From Clostridium lundense DSM 17049 (lineage in GTDB: Bacteria > Bacillota > Clostridia > Clostridiales > Clostridiaceae): a DNA stretch of 64,000 nucleotides. This document shows, piece by piece, positions 7,908-16,240 of this stretch. The notes below the pieces were generated by a model. It was not told the origin of the DNA and ran no database searches. It saw only the letters and a list, made by a program, of their open reading frames with translations. The translations under genes were made by a program, and so were the position numbers. Location of the stretch: contig NZ_JHVC01000008.1 of assembly GCF_000619945.1 (NCBI RefSeq), forward strand, positions 178,738-242,737, in the 5' to 3' direction. Every line of letters starts with the position of its first letter. Position 1 is the first letter of the stretch.

Positions 7908-8240
7908 CTAATATATAGTTTTATTAAAAGGTTCAGATTTTATATATAGTTCAAATAAAGCATCCGCATCCTGTTCACTTATTTTCCCACCGGATAAATT
8001 TCTATATAGTATGTACAAATTAGCATTTAGCTCAGGATCACTTAATTTTGTTTCTTTCATCTTTTTATCTATTCTCTCTAATAAACTTAAAGAATTTTCC
8101 TTAAGTTGCACATTTATTATTTCTAATATTTCCTCAGCTTCTTTTGTAATCTGCCTATCTGTAGAAACAAGCTTTATAGTTATAGCTCTTGATTGAATTT
8201 TTTTTAATATATCTTTACTTATTAATATTTTATCTTCCAT
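7908..8240 (-). CDS. Hypothetical protein, 110 residues
   Basis: Starts MEDKILISKDILKKI 8 bases after GGAGG; the longer start at 8255 uses an ATG that is part of the ribosome binding site. Predicted helical and charged, no membrane segment. Not recognised. It lies convergent to the greA-like gene. Confidence 0.6.
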   Translation of the reverse strand: MEDKILISKDILKKIQSRAITIKLVSTDRQITKEAEEILEIINVQLKENSLSLLERIDKKMKETKLSDPELNANLYILYRNLSGGKISEQDADALFELYIKSEPFNKTIY

Positions 8241-8391
8241 CACAAATACCTCCACAAATAATAAATAATAATTTTATATAAAACCATATGATTAATAATC
8301 TAATTACATTATATCATACTTAGATTTATATATATAAACAAATGTAAAAAAAATGTGAAAATGTATCCATAATATGATACATATACTAAAA

Positions 8392-8421
8392 AAAGATATG
8401 GTTTAACTCAACCATATCTTT
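8392..8421 (-). terminator. Rho-independent terminator of the DUF896 gene
   Basis: AAAGATATGGTT (8392-8403) pairs with AACCATATCTTT (8410-8421). On the minus strand a run of seven T follows. The stop codon region overlaps the stem. Confidence 0.85.
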
Positions 8422-8608
8422 ATTGCTTAGGTTTCTTATTCGATACTCTTCCCATTCCTTCTAACTGAGCTCTAAAATTATTCCTGAATTTTTCCAAATA
8501 TTGTTCTTTCAATGCTTTTTGCTCTATTTGTTCTTCTTCTGTCAAACCTTCTTCTCGACTTTTCTTATATAAAAAATTAATTTTAGCTATCAATTCTTCC
8601 ATAGTCAT
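8420..8608 (-). CDS. DUF896 / UPF0291 family protein (YnzC-like)
   Basis: 62 residues. The pattern MEELIAKINFLYKKSREEGLT followed by a second helix ending KFRNNFRAQLEGM is characteristic of the YnzC family, a small helical hairpin of unknown function widespread in Firmicutes. The start is ATG at 8608 after GGGAGG; the frame could be extended to 8632 only through the ribosome binding site. Confidence 0.88.
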   Translation of the reverse strand: MTMEELIAKINFLYKKSREEGLTEEEQIEQKALKEQYLEKFRNNFRAQLEGMGRVSNKKPKQ

Positions 8609-8699
8609 AAAAAAACCTCCCTTTAGCAGCACAAATATTTTAACATTATATCATAAACAATTAATATTCTCAATATCTGAAAAGGTTATGCGGTTTATC

Positions 8700-9920
8700 T
8701 TATATCAATATTCCTGCTATAGTTGCAGTCATAAAAGCAGATAAAGATCCTCCAATTAAAGCTCTAACTCCTAGCTTTGCAATTTCTTGACGTCTTTCTG
8801 GAGCAAGTCCGCCTATACCCCCAATTTGTACTGCAATGGAACTAATATTTGCAAAACCACAAAGAGCGTATGTAAGTATTACTATTGTCTTTTGACTTAT
8901 TGCTCCACTTTTAATCATAGGTGATAAATTTGCATAAGCTACAAATTCATTTAAAACTATCTTTTGTCCTAAAAGATCTCCTGCTGTTATAATATCTTTA
9001 ACAGGTACTCCCATAATAAATGCTAAAGGAGCAAATACTCTTCCCATAATCCAACCTAAACTTAAATAGTTCATTCCAACTAGTCCACCAATCCATCCTA
9101 TTATTGAATTAATCAATGCTATTAAAGCTACGAAGGCAAGAAGCATAGCTGCTACATTTAAAGCAAGTGATAATCCTTCACTGGCACCACTAGCTGCTGC
9201 ATCTATGACACCTGTACTATTTCCCTCAAGTTCCATACATAATTTGCCCTTAGTTACTGGTGTTTCGGTTTCAGGCACTATAATTTTTGATATAATTAAA
9301 CTTGCTGGTGCAGCCATAATACTTGCTGCCATCAAATTTCCCGCATCTACTCCCATGGCCACATATCCTGCCATAACTCCTCCTGCAACAGTTGCCATTC
9401 CTCCAGTCATAACAGTTAATAATTCTGACTTAGTCATTGTCTTCACAAAAGGTTTTACTACTAATGGCGCTTCAGTTTGTCCAACAAATATATTTGCTAC
9501 CGCTGATAATGTTTCAGCTCCACTAGTTCCTAAAAGTTTTAAAATGCACTTTGCTAAAACAGAGATGATTTTTTGCATAATACCAAGATAGTACAAAATG
9601 CTCATTAATGCTGAAAAAAATATGATTGTTGGTAATACCTGCAACGCAAAAATAACACCAAATTTATCAGAACTAACTAAATCTCCAAATAAAAATGAAG
9701 TACCTGCCTTGGTAAAATCTAATAATTTAGTAATTAAACTACTAGCTGCCTCAAATGCTTTTCTTCCTGGGGGAAATTTTAATATTAAAAGAGCAAATGC
9801 AAATTACATAGTTATACCAATTCCTACAAGTTTAAAATCGATTTTCTTTTTATTATCTGATATTAAATAGGCTATTCCTATTAATACAAATAAACCAATT
9901 ATACCTATTAATTTGTCCGC
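8700..9920 (-). pseudogene. nupC: NupC-type concentrative nucleoside transporter, interrupted
   Basis: The C-terminal 314 residues (from 9644 down) are an intact CNT core, with blocks such as TEAPLVVKPFVKTMTKSEL and FVAYANLSPM. Homology continues in the same frame upstream (KLIGIIGLFVLIGIAYL, then KFPPGRKAFEAASSLITKLL) but is cut by TAA at 9804-9806, where family members have a codon such as CAA. The position expected for the start, after AAAGGAG at 9929-9935, reads GCG (9918-9920), one transition from GTG. Full length would be 406 residues. The gene is therefore probably inactive, unless a fragment is made from an internal start. Confidence 0.8.
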
Positions 9921-9935
9921 CTTAATTTCTCCTTT

Positions 9936-9970
9936 GTATTCATTATTAATATATTTTACTTTATTGCCAA
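9936..9970 (-). promoter_or_regulatory. Candidate promoter of nupC
   Basis: On the minus strand TTGGCA (9965-9970) and AATAAT are 17 bases apart and lie between the operator and the ribosome binding site. Confidence 0.45.
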
Positions 9971-9974
9971 AATG

Positions 9975-9988
9975 TGAAAGCGGTTACA
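9975..9988 (-). promoter_or_regulatory. LacI-family / cre-like operator before nupC
   Basis: TGTAACCGCTTTCA on the minus strand fits the 14-base CcpA/LacI-type operator pattern at nearly every position. It sits immediately above the nupC promoter. A close relative lies before the adjacent LacI-type gene (11203-11216). Confidence 0.6.
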
Positions 9989-10000
9989 TATCGTTTCAAT

Positions 10001-10031
10001 AAAAAATGCGAATAATAAATTCACATTTTTT
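10001..10031 (-). terminator. Terminator of the LacI-family gene
   Basis: AAAAAATGCGAAT (10001-10013) pairs with ATTCACATTTTTT (10019-10031) with one G-U pair. The right arm begins at the stop codon, and a T run follows on the minus strand, so nupC needs its own promoter. Confidence 0.8.
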
Positions 10032-11050
10032 TATTTTATATATTTTTCCGAGCCCTTTAAAATAAGTTCTGGTAAAAGTGTTATCCTTTTTATCGCTTTA
10101 TTTTCTTTATTATTTAGATTGTCTATAAGAATTTTCATACCTATTTTGCCCATTTCAATAGTAGGTCCATTTATAAAACTGATATTCATACCCACTATAT
10201 TTAAAACATCTATTCTATCAAAAGCTATTACAGCCATATCTTCCGGTATTCTTATATTTTCCTCATAAAGAGCTTGCAAGCATCCCAAAGTCATCATGTT
10301 ACTACACACAAAAATTGCCGTTGGTCTATCCTTCATTGATAGAATTTTTTTTGTATATTCATATGCCTTTTCCTGATTATAATCTCCATGAAATATGTAT
10401 TCTTTGTTGAACAAAATGTTATTCCTAGCTAGAGCTTTTTTGTATCCAATAAATCTGTCTTGAGCTGGTTTAGAATTCATTCTTCCTGTAATTATAGCAA
10501 TTTTTTTGTGACCTGCTTTTATTAAAGCCTCAGTACCATCATAAGCTCCTTTTATATTATCCACAAATACTCCATTAAAAGTTGAGTATTTAACATTACC
10601 ATCTATTAAAACAATTGGTATTCCAAAAGAATCGATAGTTTTTAAATACTCACTATTAAATTCATCCTCTACAGAAGTTGGAGTTATAAGTATGCCTTCA
10701 ATTCTTTGTTCTTTTAATAATTTTAAAGCCTTAAGTTCTTTTTCCATACTATCATCTGTATCACAAAGAATTATATTTAAATCATTCTCATCAGCTATTT
10801 TACTAATTCCCTTTATTATTTCTCCAAAAAACGGATTATTTATTTGTGGAACTATAACACCTACTGTATTAGTTTTATTTGTAGATAAGCTCCTAGCAAT
10901 AGCACTAGGAGTATAGTTTAATTCTTCTATTACTTTCAATATCTTTTGTTTTGTTTCCTCTTTCACATACCCAGAATCATTCAATACTCTAGATACAGTT
11001 GCACAAGACACACCTGATTCCTTTGCAATATCATTTATTGTGACTGACAT
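10031..11050 (-). CDS. LacI-family transcriptional regulator
   Basis: 339 residues, normal for the family. Residues 1-60 form the LacI helix-turn-helix and hinge (TINDIAKESGVSCATVSRVL, then YTPSAIARSL); residues 60-335 are the periplasmic-binding-protein-like effector domain (VGVIVPQINNPFF). RBS AAGGGGG precedes the ATG. Gene order and paired operators suggest it controls nupC and itself, with a nucleoside or ribose-type ligand as the natural guess; this is inference. Confidence 0.92.
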   Translation of the reverse strand: MSVTINDIAKESGVSCATVSRVLNDSGYVKEETKQKILKVIEELNYTPSAIARSLSTNKTNTVGVIVPQINNPFFGEIIKGISKIADENDLNIILCDTDDSMEKELKALKLLKEQRIEGILITPTSVEDEFNSEYLKTIDSFGIPIVLIDGNVKYSTFNGVFVDNIKGAYDGTEALIKAGHKKIAIITGRMNSKPAQDRFIGYKKALARNNILFNKEYIFHGDYNQEKAYEYTKKILSMKDRPTAIFVCSNMMTLGCLQALYEENIRIPEDMAVIAFDRIDVLNIVGMNISFINGPTIEMGKIGMKILIDNLNNKENKAIKRITLLPELILKGSEKYIK

Positions 11051-11296
11051 ATAAGATCCCCCTTACGCACTTTAGGAATTAACTCCTTATATTTTACAAC
11101 TATTATAAAACATAATTATAAAAATTAAAACTTAATTCGCACTTATACAATGTTTTCCTACACTGTCAAAGAGGTTAAAATAAAGAAATATTACTTTTAA
11201 TATGTTACCGCTTACACACTTACTATATAATATTCCAATACACATTTCAATAAGAAATTACTACTTTACTTAAATTACCACACCCCTTACCTCATA
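11051..11296 (-). other. Intergenic region upstream of the LacI-type gene
   Basis: AT-rich. Apart from the operator at 11203-11216 I see no gene or stable RNA structure here. Confidence 0.5.
11203..11216 (-). promoter_or_regulatory. LacI-family operator, probable autoregulation
   Basis: TGTAAGCGGTAACA on the minus strand (TGTTACCGCTTACA on the plus) shares the ACCGCTT core with the site before nupC. It lies about 150 bases above the LacI-type gene. Confidence 0.55.
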
Positions 11297-11337
11297 AAAA
11301 TAACTAGTCATCATAATTGTATTTGACTAGTTATTTT
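11297..11337 (-). terminator. Terminator of the PAS-receiver gene
   Basis: AAAATAACTAGTCA (11297-11310) pairs with TGACTAGTTATTTT (11324-11337) around a 13-base loop; T-rich sequence follows on the minus strand. Confidence 0.8.
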
Positions 11338-11349
11338 CTCCAATATATC

Positions 11350-12312
11350 TTATTTTACTGGAAAATATTTTTCTATTTTAGAACAAAGCTCTATAGAAGA
11401 AAAAGGCTTGGAAATATAATCTTCTACCCCCATACTTAAGCACATTTCCTTATGCTTATTTTCTAAATAAGCAGTCATAACAATAATAGGAATATATTTA
11501 TTATTAAAATTTCTTTTTCTTATTATCTTTATTGTTTCATACCCATCTAATACTGGCATTTCTAAATCCATTAAAATTATATCTATTTCATTGTTCTCCA
11601 ATATTTCTAATGCAACTCTTCCATCTCCTGCACATATAACTTTATATCCTTTCTTGCTTAAAAATGAAATAGCTATTTGTTTACTTATTTCATTATCTTC
11701 TACTATAAGCACTGTAATATTTAAATTTTTATTCTTAGCCGCTAACCATCTACCTGATATTCTTTCTTCACTTACAGCTGAATTTACATCAGTTTTATTG
11801 TCCTTAGAACTTTCTTCCCTTTTTTTATACTCTTCCAAAATTTCTTTTAATCTTTGAATTTCATTATTTTTTATGTATAACTCTTTTTTAAGTAGAAATA
11901 TTGTTCTATTAGCTTCCCTTAACTCTTCATATTTTTGTTTAAAATTCTCTTCTTTATGCTTTTTTTGGCTTATATCTTTTATTGTGCTTAAAAGATATTT
12001 TTCATTTTCAACCTCTATAGCTTTTATCTTTACCTTTACGGGAAATTTAGTTCCATCTTTCCTGAAGTGATAAGTTTGAAAATATACCACTTCTTCTTTG
12101 AGAGCTTTCATTATTTGTGCATCTACAATACTTTTAATTTGATTATTTCTTAATTTAAATATTTTCATGTTTATTAGCTCTTCATGGCTATATCCATAAG
12201 AATTCACTGCAATATCATTAGCATCTATTATTTTTCCATCAATAGATACAACTAAAATTATATTATCAGCATTTTTAAACAAACAACCATAAAGATCAGT
12301 ATTTTTATCCAA
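11350..12312 (-). CDS. PAS domain - response regulator receiver protein
   Basis: 320 residues. A PAS domain (about 5-120, with a PAC-type end LLSTIKDISQKK) is followed by a coiled coil (120-175) and a complete receiver domain (about 198-318). The receiver has the acidic pair VEDNE, the phospho-acceptor Asp in LMDLEMP, the Thr/Ala switch MTAY and the Lys in SKPF. There is no kinase or output domain, so it must act through a partner. TTG start 8 bases after GGGGG. The gene lies 27 bases after the GGDEF-EAL gene and is probably cotranscribed with it, suggesting a common pathway. Confidence 0.9.
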   Translation of the reverse strand: MDKNTDLYGCLFKNADNIILVVSIDGKIIDANDIAVNSYGYSHEELINMKIFKLRNNQIKSIVDAQIMKALKEEVVYFQTYHFRKDGTKFPVKVKIKAIEVENEKYLLSTIKDISQKKHKEENFKQKYEELREANRTIFLLKKELYIKNNEIQRLKEILEEYKKREESSKDNKTDVNSAVSEERISGRWLAAKNKNLNITVLIVEDNEISKQIAISFLSKKGYKVICAGDGRVALEILENNEIDIILMDLEMPVLDGYETIKIIRKRNFNNKYIPIIVMTAYLENKHKEMCLSMGVEDYISKPFSSIELCSKIEKYFPVK

Positions 12313-12339
12313 AGGAATACCCCCATTTTATTTGATATT

Positions 12340-14385
12340 TTAAATATTACTGTATTTCAACATCTCTTCTGCGGCTTCTAAACTAACAGGTTTGCTAAAA
12401 TAATAACCTTGAATTCTATCACATTGCATATTTTCTAATAAAGATACTTGACCTTCTTCTTCTACTCCTTCAGCTATTACTTCCTTATTTATTTTATGCG
12501 CAAGTGTAATTATTCCATGTGTGATATCTTTATCGCTAGAATTTAAATTAATATTATCAATGAAAGATTTATCAATTTTTATGGTATTTATGGGCAAATT
12601 CTTTAAATAATTGAATGATGAATATCCTGTCCCAAAATCATCTAAAGCAACTTTTATATCTAACTCTCTAAATTTATTTAATAACTCTATACTACACTCC
12701 AAGGATTCCATAAGTATTGTTTCTGTGATTTCAAACTCAATATATTTAGATACCATATTAGTTTCTAAAATAATTTTTCTCACAAATTCACCGAAATCTT
12801 TATTTTGTATTTGTATAACCGATAGATTGATTGCAATAGTAAAAGGAGAATATCCCTTTTTCATCCACTCCCCATACTGAGTAAATACAGTTTTAATAAG
12901 CCATTCCCCAATAGGAATTATAAGCCATGTTTCTTCTGCTATTGGTATAAATTCTGCTGGTGATACCCAGCCAAGCTCTTTGCTATTCCATCTTAAAAGC
13001 GCTTCGAAACCTACTAATTTTCTACCGTTGACATTAATTTGAGGTTGATAATATACCTGTAATTCATTGTTTTCTAGAGCAGTTCTTAAGCCTTTCTCTA
13101 TTTCAGATCTTCTCATAACCTCTTCTCTCATATCATTAGTAAAAAAACAATACTTGTTTTTACCTGAATTTTTAGCCCTATACATAGCAGTATCTGCATT
13201 TTTAAGAAGCGTGTTCACATCCATACCATCCTTAGGAAATATACTAATTCCTATACTTGCAGAAGTATATACATGTTTATTTCCTATTTCTAGAGGATTA
13301 TTAAACATTCTTCTCATAGTTTCGCATAAATTAATTATGTTACTGCAATCCTCGTCACAAGGTAAAAACACTAAAAACTCATCTCCACCTATTCTAGATG
13401 TATAATTGGTTTCTCCTACACAAAGTTCGATTATTCCAGCAACAACTTTTAATAATTGATCTCCATAATTATGTCCTAAAATATCATTTATTTTTTTAAA
13501 ATTATCTAAATCTAAAAACATCACTGCAATGTTTTTATCTATGCCACTTTCTAAAATATTATCTATAGATTCTTGTAATTCCTTTAATAATAGCCCCTTA
13601 TTAGGAAGATTAGTTAATTGATCATAAGACGCTAAATGCATCATTTTTTCTTCTATTATTTTTCTTTCTGTTATATCTGTTAAAGATCCCGATAGCATTA
13701 TTGCCTTTCCTTCATAGTTTCTCTGTGCTTTTCCCCTATTATATATCCATTTATACTGACCCGATTTACATTTTATTCTGAATGTACTCTGATATAATAT
13801 TGTTTCTTTATTTAAATATCTCTTTAAATCCTGTAAAAACATCTTTCTATCTTCAGGGTGAATTATATATTTTAATATTTCTTTTAAATTCAAATCTTCA
13901 TTCATAGAATATTCAGTAATACTTTTCCATCTTTCAGATATAAAAAAGCTTCCGTTTTTCATATTTAATTCCCAAATAACATCATTTGCAGCTTCCACAG
14001 CTAATTTATATCTTTCTTCACTAACTCTTAAGGCTTCCTCACTTTTTTGTAACTCTTCAAATTGAGATCTAAGTTCCTCCTCAGTTGCAGCTAGTTCTTC
14101 ATAAACAGACGAAAGTTCTTCATAACTTTTTTGCAATTTATTTTCTTCATTTGTTAACTCATTTTTTAATGTAGTTAGCTCATCAATTCTTTCATTTTTT
14201 CCTAATATCTTTATTGATAAATAAAATATTATTAATATGACTAAAATTAGAACTATGCTTATATAAGACACGTGGATAAAAATACTTTTTTTACCAATTT
14301 GAAATAATAAAAGCATCAAAGGAAATACTATACTTTGAAATAATACATATATTTGCAATTTTTGTTTTATATCTCTTTTTCTCAT
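12340..14385 (-). CDS. Membrane PAS-GGDEF-EAL cyclic-di-GMP enzyme
   Basis: 681 residues. Two transmembrane helices (about 15-65) lead into a coiled coil, a PAS-PAC domain (about 125-250), a GGDEF domain with intact GGDEF motif near residue 330, and an EAL domain (from about 430) with FEALLRW, DDFGTGYSS and the lysine of IKIDKSF. Both catalytic halves look complete, so it may make and degrade c-di-GMP, the switch between motility and sessile growth. ATG at 14385 directly follows AGAGGTGAGG. Confidence 0.93.
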   Translation of the reverse strand: MRKRDIKQKLQIYVLFQSIVFPLMLLLFQIGKKSIFIHVSYISIVLILVILIIFYLSIKILGKNERIDELTTLKNELTNEENKLQKSYEELSSVYEELAATEEELRSQFEELQKSEEALRVSEERYKLAVEAANDVIWELNMKNGSFFISERWKSITEYSMNEDLNLKEILKYIIHPEDRKMFLQDLKRYLNKETILYQSTFRIKCKSGQYKWIYNRGKAQRNYEGKAIMLSGSLTDITERKIIEEKMMHLASYDQLTNLPNKGLLLKELQESIDNILESGIDKNIAVMFLDLDNFKKINDILGHNYGDQLLKVVAGIIELCVGETNYTSRIGGDEFLVFLPCDEDCSNIINLCETMRRMFNNPLEIGNKHVYTSASIGISIFPKDGMDVNTLLKNADTAMYRAKNSGKNKYCFFTNDMREEVMRRSEIEKGLRTALENNELQVYYQPQINVNGRKLVGFEALLRWNSKELGWVSPAEFIPIAEETWLIIPIGEWLIKTVFTQYGEWMKKGYSPFTIAINLSVIQIQNKDFGEFVRKIILETNMVSKYIEFEITETILMESLECSIELLNKFRELDIKVALDDFGTGYSSFNYLKNLPINTIKIDKSFIDNINLNSSDKDITHGIITLAHKINKEVIAEGVEEEGQVSLLENMQCDRIQGYYFSKPVSLEAAEEMLKYSNI

Positions 14386-14517
14386 CTTCCTCACCTCTAA
14401 TCTACTCTATAATTATATATTTTGTAATTTGTTTTTACAATATGTTCCAAAATATTTTATATTATCTATATTATTCCACTTTGTTTGTATATTTTTTACA
14501 AATTTGTTCAAAATAAT

Positions 14518-14541
14518 AGCAGGTACACAAATGTACCTGCT
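14518..14541 (-). terminator. Terminator of the NRAMP-like gene
   Basis: AGCAGGTAC (14518-14526) pairs with GTACCTGCT (14533-14541) around a 6-base loop, 9 bases after the stop codon at 14550; T-rich sequence follows on the minus strand. Confidence 0.75.
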
Positions 14542-14549
14542 TAAACTAT

Positions 14550-15791
14550 TTATCCAACGATAAGCCGTAATAAGGGGTAAATAAATAATATTACTGATAA
14601 TACAATTATAAAAATCACCGTAAACCATATAATTATATTTTGGATGGAAGTATTTACATACTTGCCCATTATCTCTTTATCATTAATAATCTTAACCATA
14701 TAAATTAATATTATAGGAGAAAGAATGCCAGCTAATTGTTGAGTAATAAGCATAACCTTTACCAAAGAAAGATTAGGTATTAATACTAATACTGCACTTA
14801 TAACAATCATAAAAGTAAATATTCCATAAAATATAGGGGCTTCCTTATAGGAATGATCCACTCCTCTTTCAAAACCAAAAGATTCACAAATAGCATAAGT
14901 AGTTGATAAGGGTATTACAGCAGAAGCTAAAACTGAGGCTCCAAAAAGTCCTATACCAAAAAGTGCAGAAGCATAATTTCCTGCTAAAGGTTTTAGGGCA
15001 AGGGCAGCTTCTTCTGCACTATTAATAGAAATTCCAGCTTTATACAAGGTAGCTGCAGTGCACACAATTATAAAAAACGAAACCAAATTCCCCCAAATTG
15101 CTCCCAAATACACATCTGCCTTTTCATATTTATATTCTTCAACACTCAATCCCTTGTCTACTACAGAAGATTGAAGATAAAACTGCATATATGGAGTTAT
15201 GGTAGTTCCTATCATACCAATAAAAGTTAAAATATATGCCTTACTAAATTGGACTTTAGGAGATACCATTTCTCTAAGTACTAAATTCCAATCAGGTTTT
15301 ACTATAAAACAACTTATTATATATAAGAAAAACACAAATGTAAAACCTAAAAATATTTTTTCTGTTTTTCTATAAGAACCTTTAGTTATAATAAACCATA
15401 TAAAAATCCCCATTAAGGGTACAGATATATATTTATTTATTCCAAACAGCTCTAAACTTGCTGCTATACCTGCAAAATCTCCAATACAAACTCCTAAGTT
15501 TGCAATAAAAAGTACTAGCATAGCAAAAAAAGCTGGCTTAACACCATACCACTCTCTTATTAAATCTGCTAGTCCCCTCCCAGTAACTACAGCCATTCTA
15601 GCATTCATTTCCTGTATTACTGCAAGGCTTAATGTAATTATAAATAGTCCCCAAAGCATACTGTAACCATAGCTTGCTCCAATTGAAGCATATGTAGCAA
15701 TTCCACCAGCATCATTACCTGCATTTACAGTTATAAGTCCCGGTCCTATAATACTTAATATAAAAAGAAATTTATTTTTAGGCTTTTTCAT
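14550..15791 (-). CDS. NRAMP-superfamily metal transporter, atypical metal site
   Basis: 413 residues, about eleven membrane segments. The N-terminal block GPGLITVNAGNDAGGIATY corresponds to NRAMP helix 1, but the usual DPGN is replaced by NDAGG. The helix-6 motif normally containing Met-Pro-His-Asn reads TTITPYMQFY, so the metal-coordinating Met is absent. Related changes occur in NRAMP-related Mg2+ carriers, so ion preference may differ from Mn2+/Fe2+. ATG at 15791 is 9 bases after GGAGG. No metal regulator gene is adjacent. Confidence 0.85.
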   Translation of the reverse strand: MKKPKNKFLFILSIIGPGLITVNAGNDAGGIATYASIGASYGYSMLWGLFIITLSLAVIQEMNARMAVVTGRGLADLIREWYGVKPAFFAMLVLFIANLGVCIGDFAGIAASLELFGINKYISVPLMGIFIWFIITKGSYRKTEKIFLGFTFVFFLYIISCFIVKPDWNLVLREMVSPKVQFSKAYILTFIGMIGTTITPYMQFYLQSSVVDKGLSVEEYKYEKADVYLGAIWGNLVSFFIIVCTAATLYKAGISINSAEEAALALKPLAGNYASALFGIGLFGASVLASAVIPLSTTYAICESFGFERGVDHSYKEAPIFYGIFTFMIVISAVLVLIPNLSLVKVMLITQQLAGILSPIILIYMVKIINDKEIMGKYVNTSIQNIIIWFTVIFIIVLSVILFIYPLLRLIVG

Positions 15792-15966
15792 AATTAAGTC
15801 CTCCATTTTCTAGGTCAATTTCACCTTACTAGTATATCAAACTGCTTTTTTTAGTCAATACATAATTTCATTTGTTGTTAAGGTTTAAAAACATTCAAAA
15901 GAATTAGCTGTTCCAACATATTAGTTATGTTATCTCTTTTAAAAAACTGATTGGTGAGAAATTTAT

Positions 15967-16006
15967 AAGAATAAAGGCTGTCCAAATATGAACAGCCTTT
16001 ATTCTT
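15967..16006 (-). terminator. Terminator of the yjfB-like gene
   Basis: AAGAATAAAGGCTGT (15967-15981) pairs perfectly with ACAGCCTTTATTCTT (15992-16006), 5 bases past the stop codon. Confidence 0.82.
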
Positions 16007-16011
16007 ATGAA

Positions 16012-16188
16012 CTATACCCTTATATCTAAATGTTGACCTAAATTTGGATTTACGGATTTCTCTATCATTTCTGTCATGGCTTGAGCGGTCTCTTTTCCAG
16101 TATTCATAGCCATTTTCATTACTGCTAAGCCCGTGTCTTCCATTAACTTGTTTTGGTTCATTACTACTGACATTCCTGCTATATCCAT
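16012..16188 (-). CDS. YjfB-family putative motility protein
   Basis: 58 residues: MDIAGMSVVMNQNKLMEDTG, then LAVMKMAMNTGKETAQAMTE and a short tail. The start MDIA..S..MNQ..L...vG..vMK.aMd matches the small YjfB motility family (PF14070), found next to flagellar and chemotaxis genes in Firmicutes; its molecular role is unknown. An AGAGGTGA site lies just before the ATG. It has its own sigma-D-like promoter in the 52-base gap after the chemoreceptor gene, which supports a motility role. Confidence 0.85.
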   Translation of the reverse strand: MDIAGMSVVMNQNKLMEDTGLAVMKMAMNTGKETAQAMTEMIEKSVNPNLGQHLDIRV

Positions 16189-16209
16189 AAAATCACCTCT
16201 TTTATTCGG

Positions 16210-16235
16210 TTATCGTGAAACTTTTGGAAATCTTA
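16210..16235 (-). promoter_or_regulatory. Sigma-D-like promoter of the yjfB-like gene
   Basis: On the minus strand TAAG (16232-16235), 14 bases, CACGATAA (16210-16217), against the flagellar sigma consensus TAAA-N15-GCCGATAA. It matches 3 of 4 and 6 of 8 positions, 22 bases before the start codon. Confidence 0.65.
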
Positions 16236-16240
16236 AGCAA

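Noticed and set aside
14413..14628. 71-residue minus-strand frame at the end of the NRAMP-like gene
   Set aside because: It overlaps the NRAMP C-terminus in another frame and runs through the terminator hairpin; no ribosome binding site.
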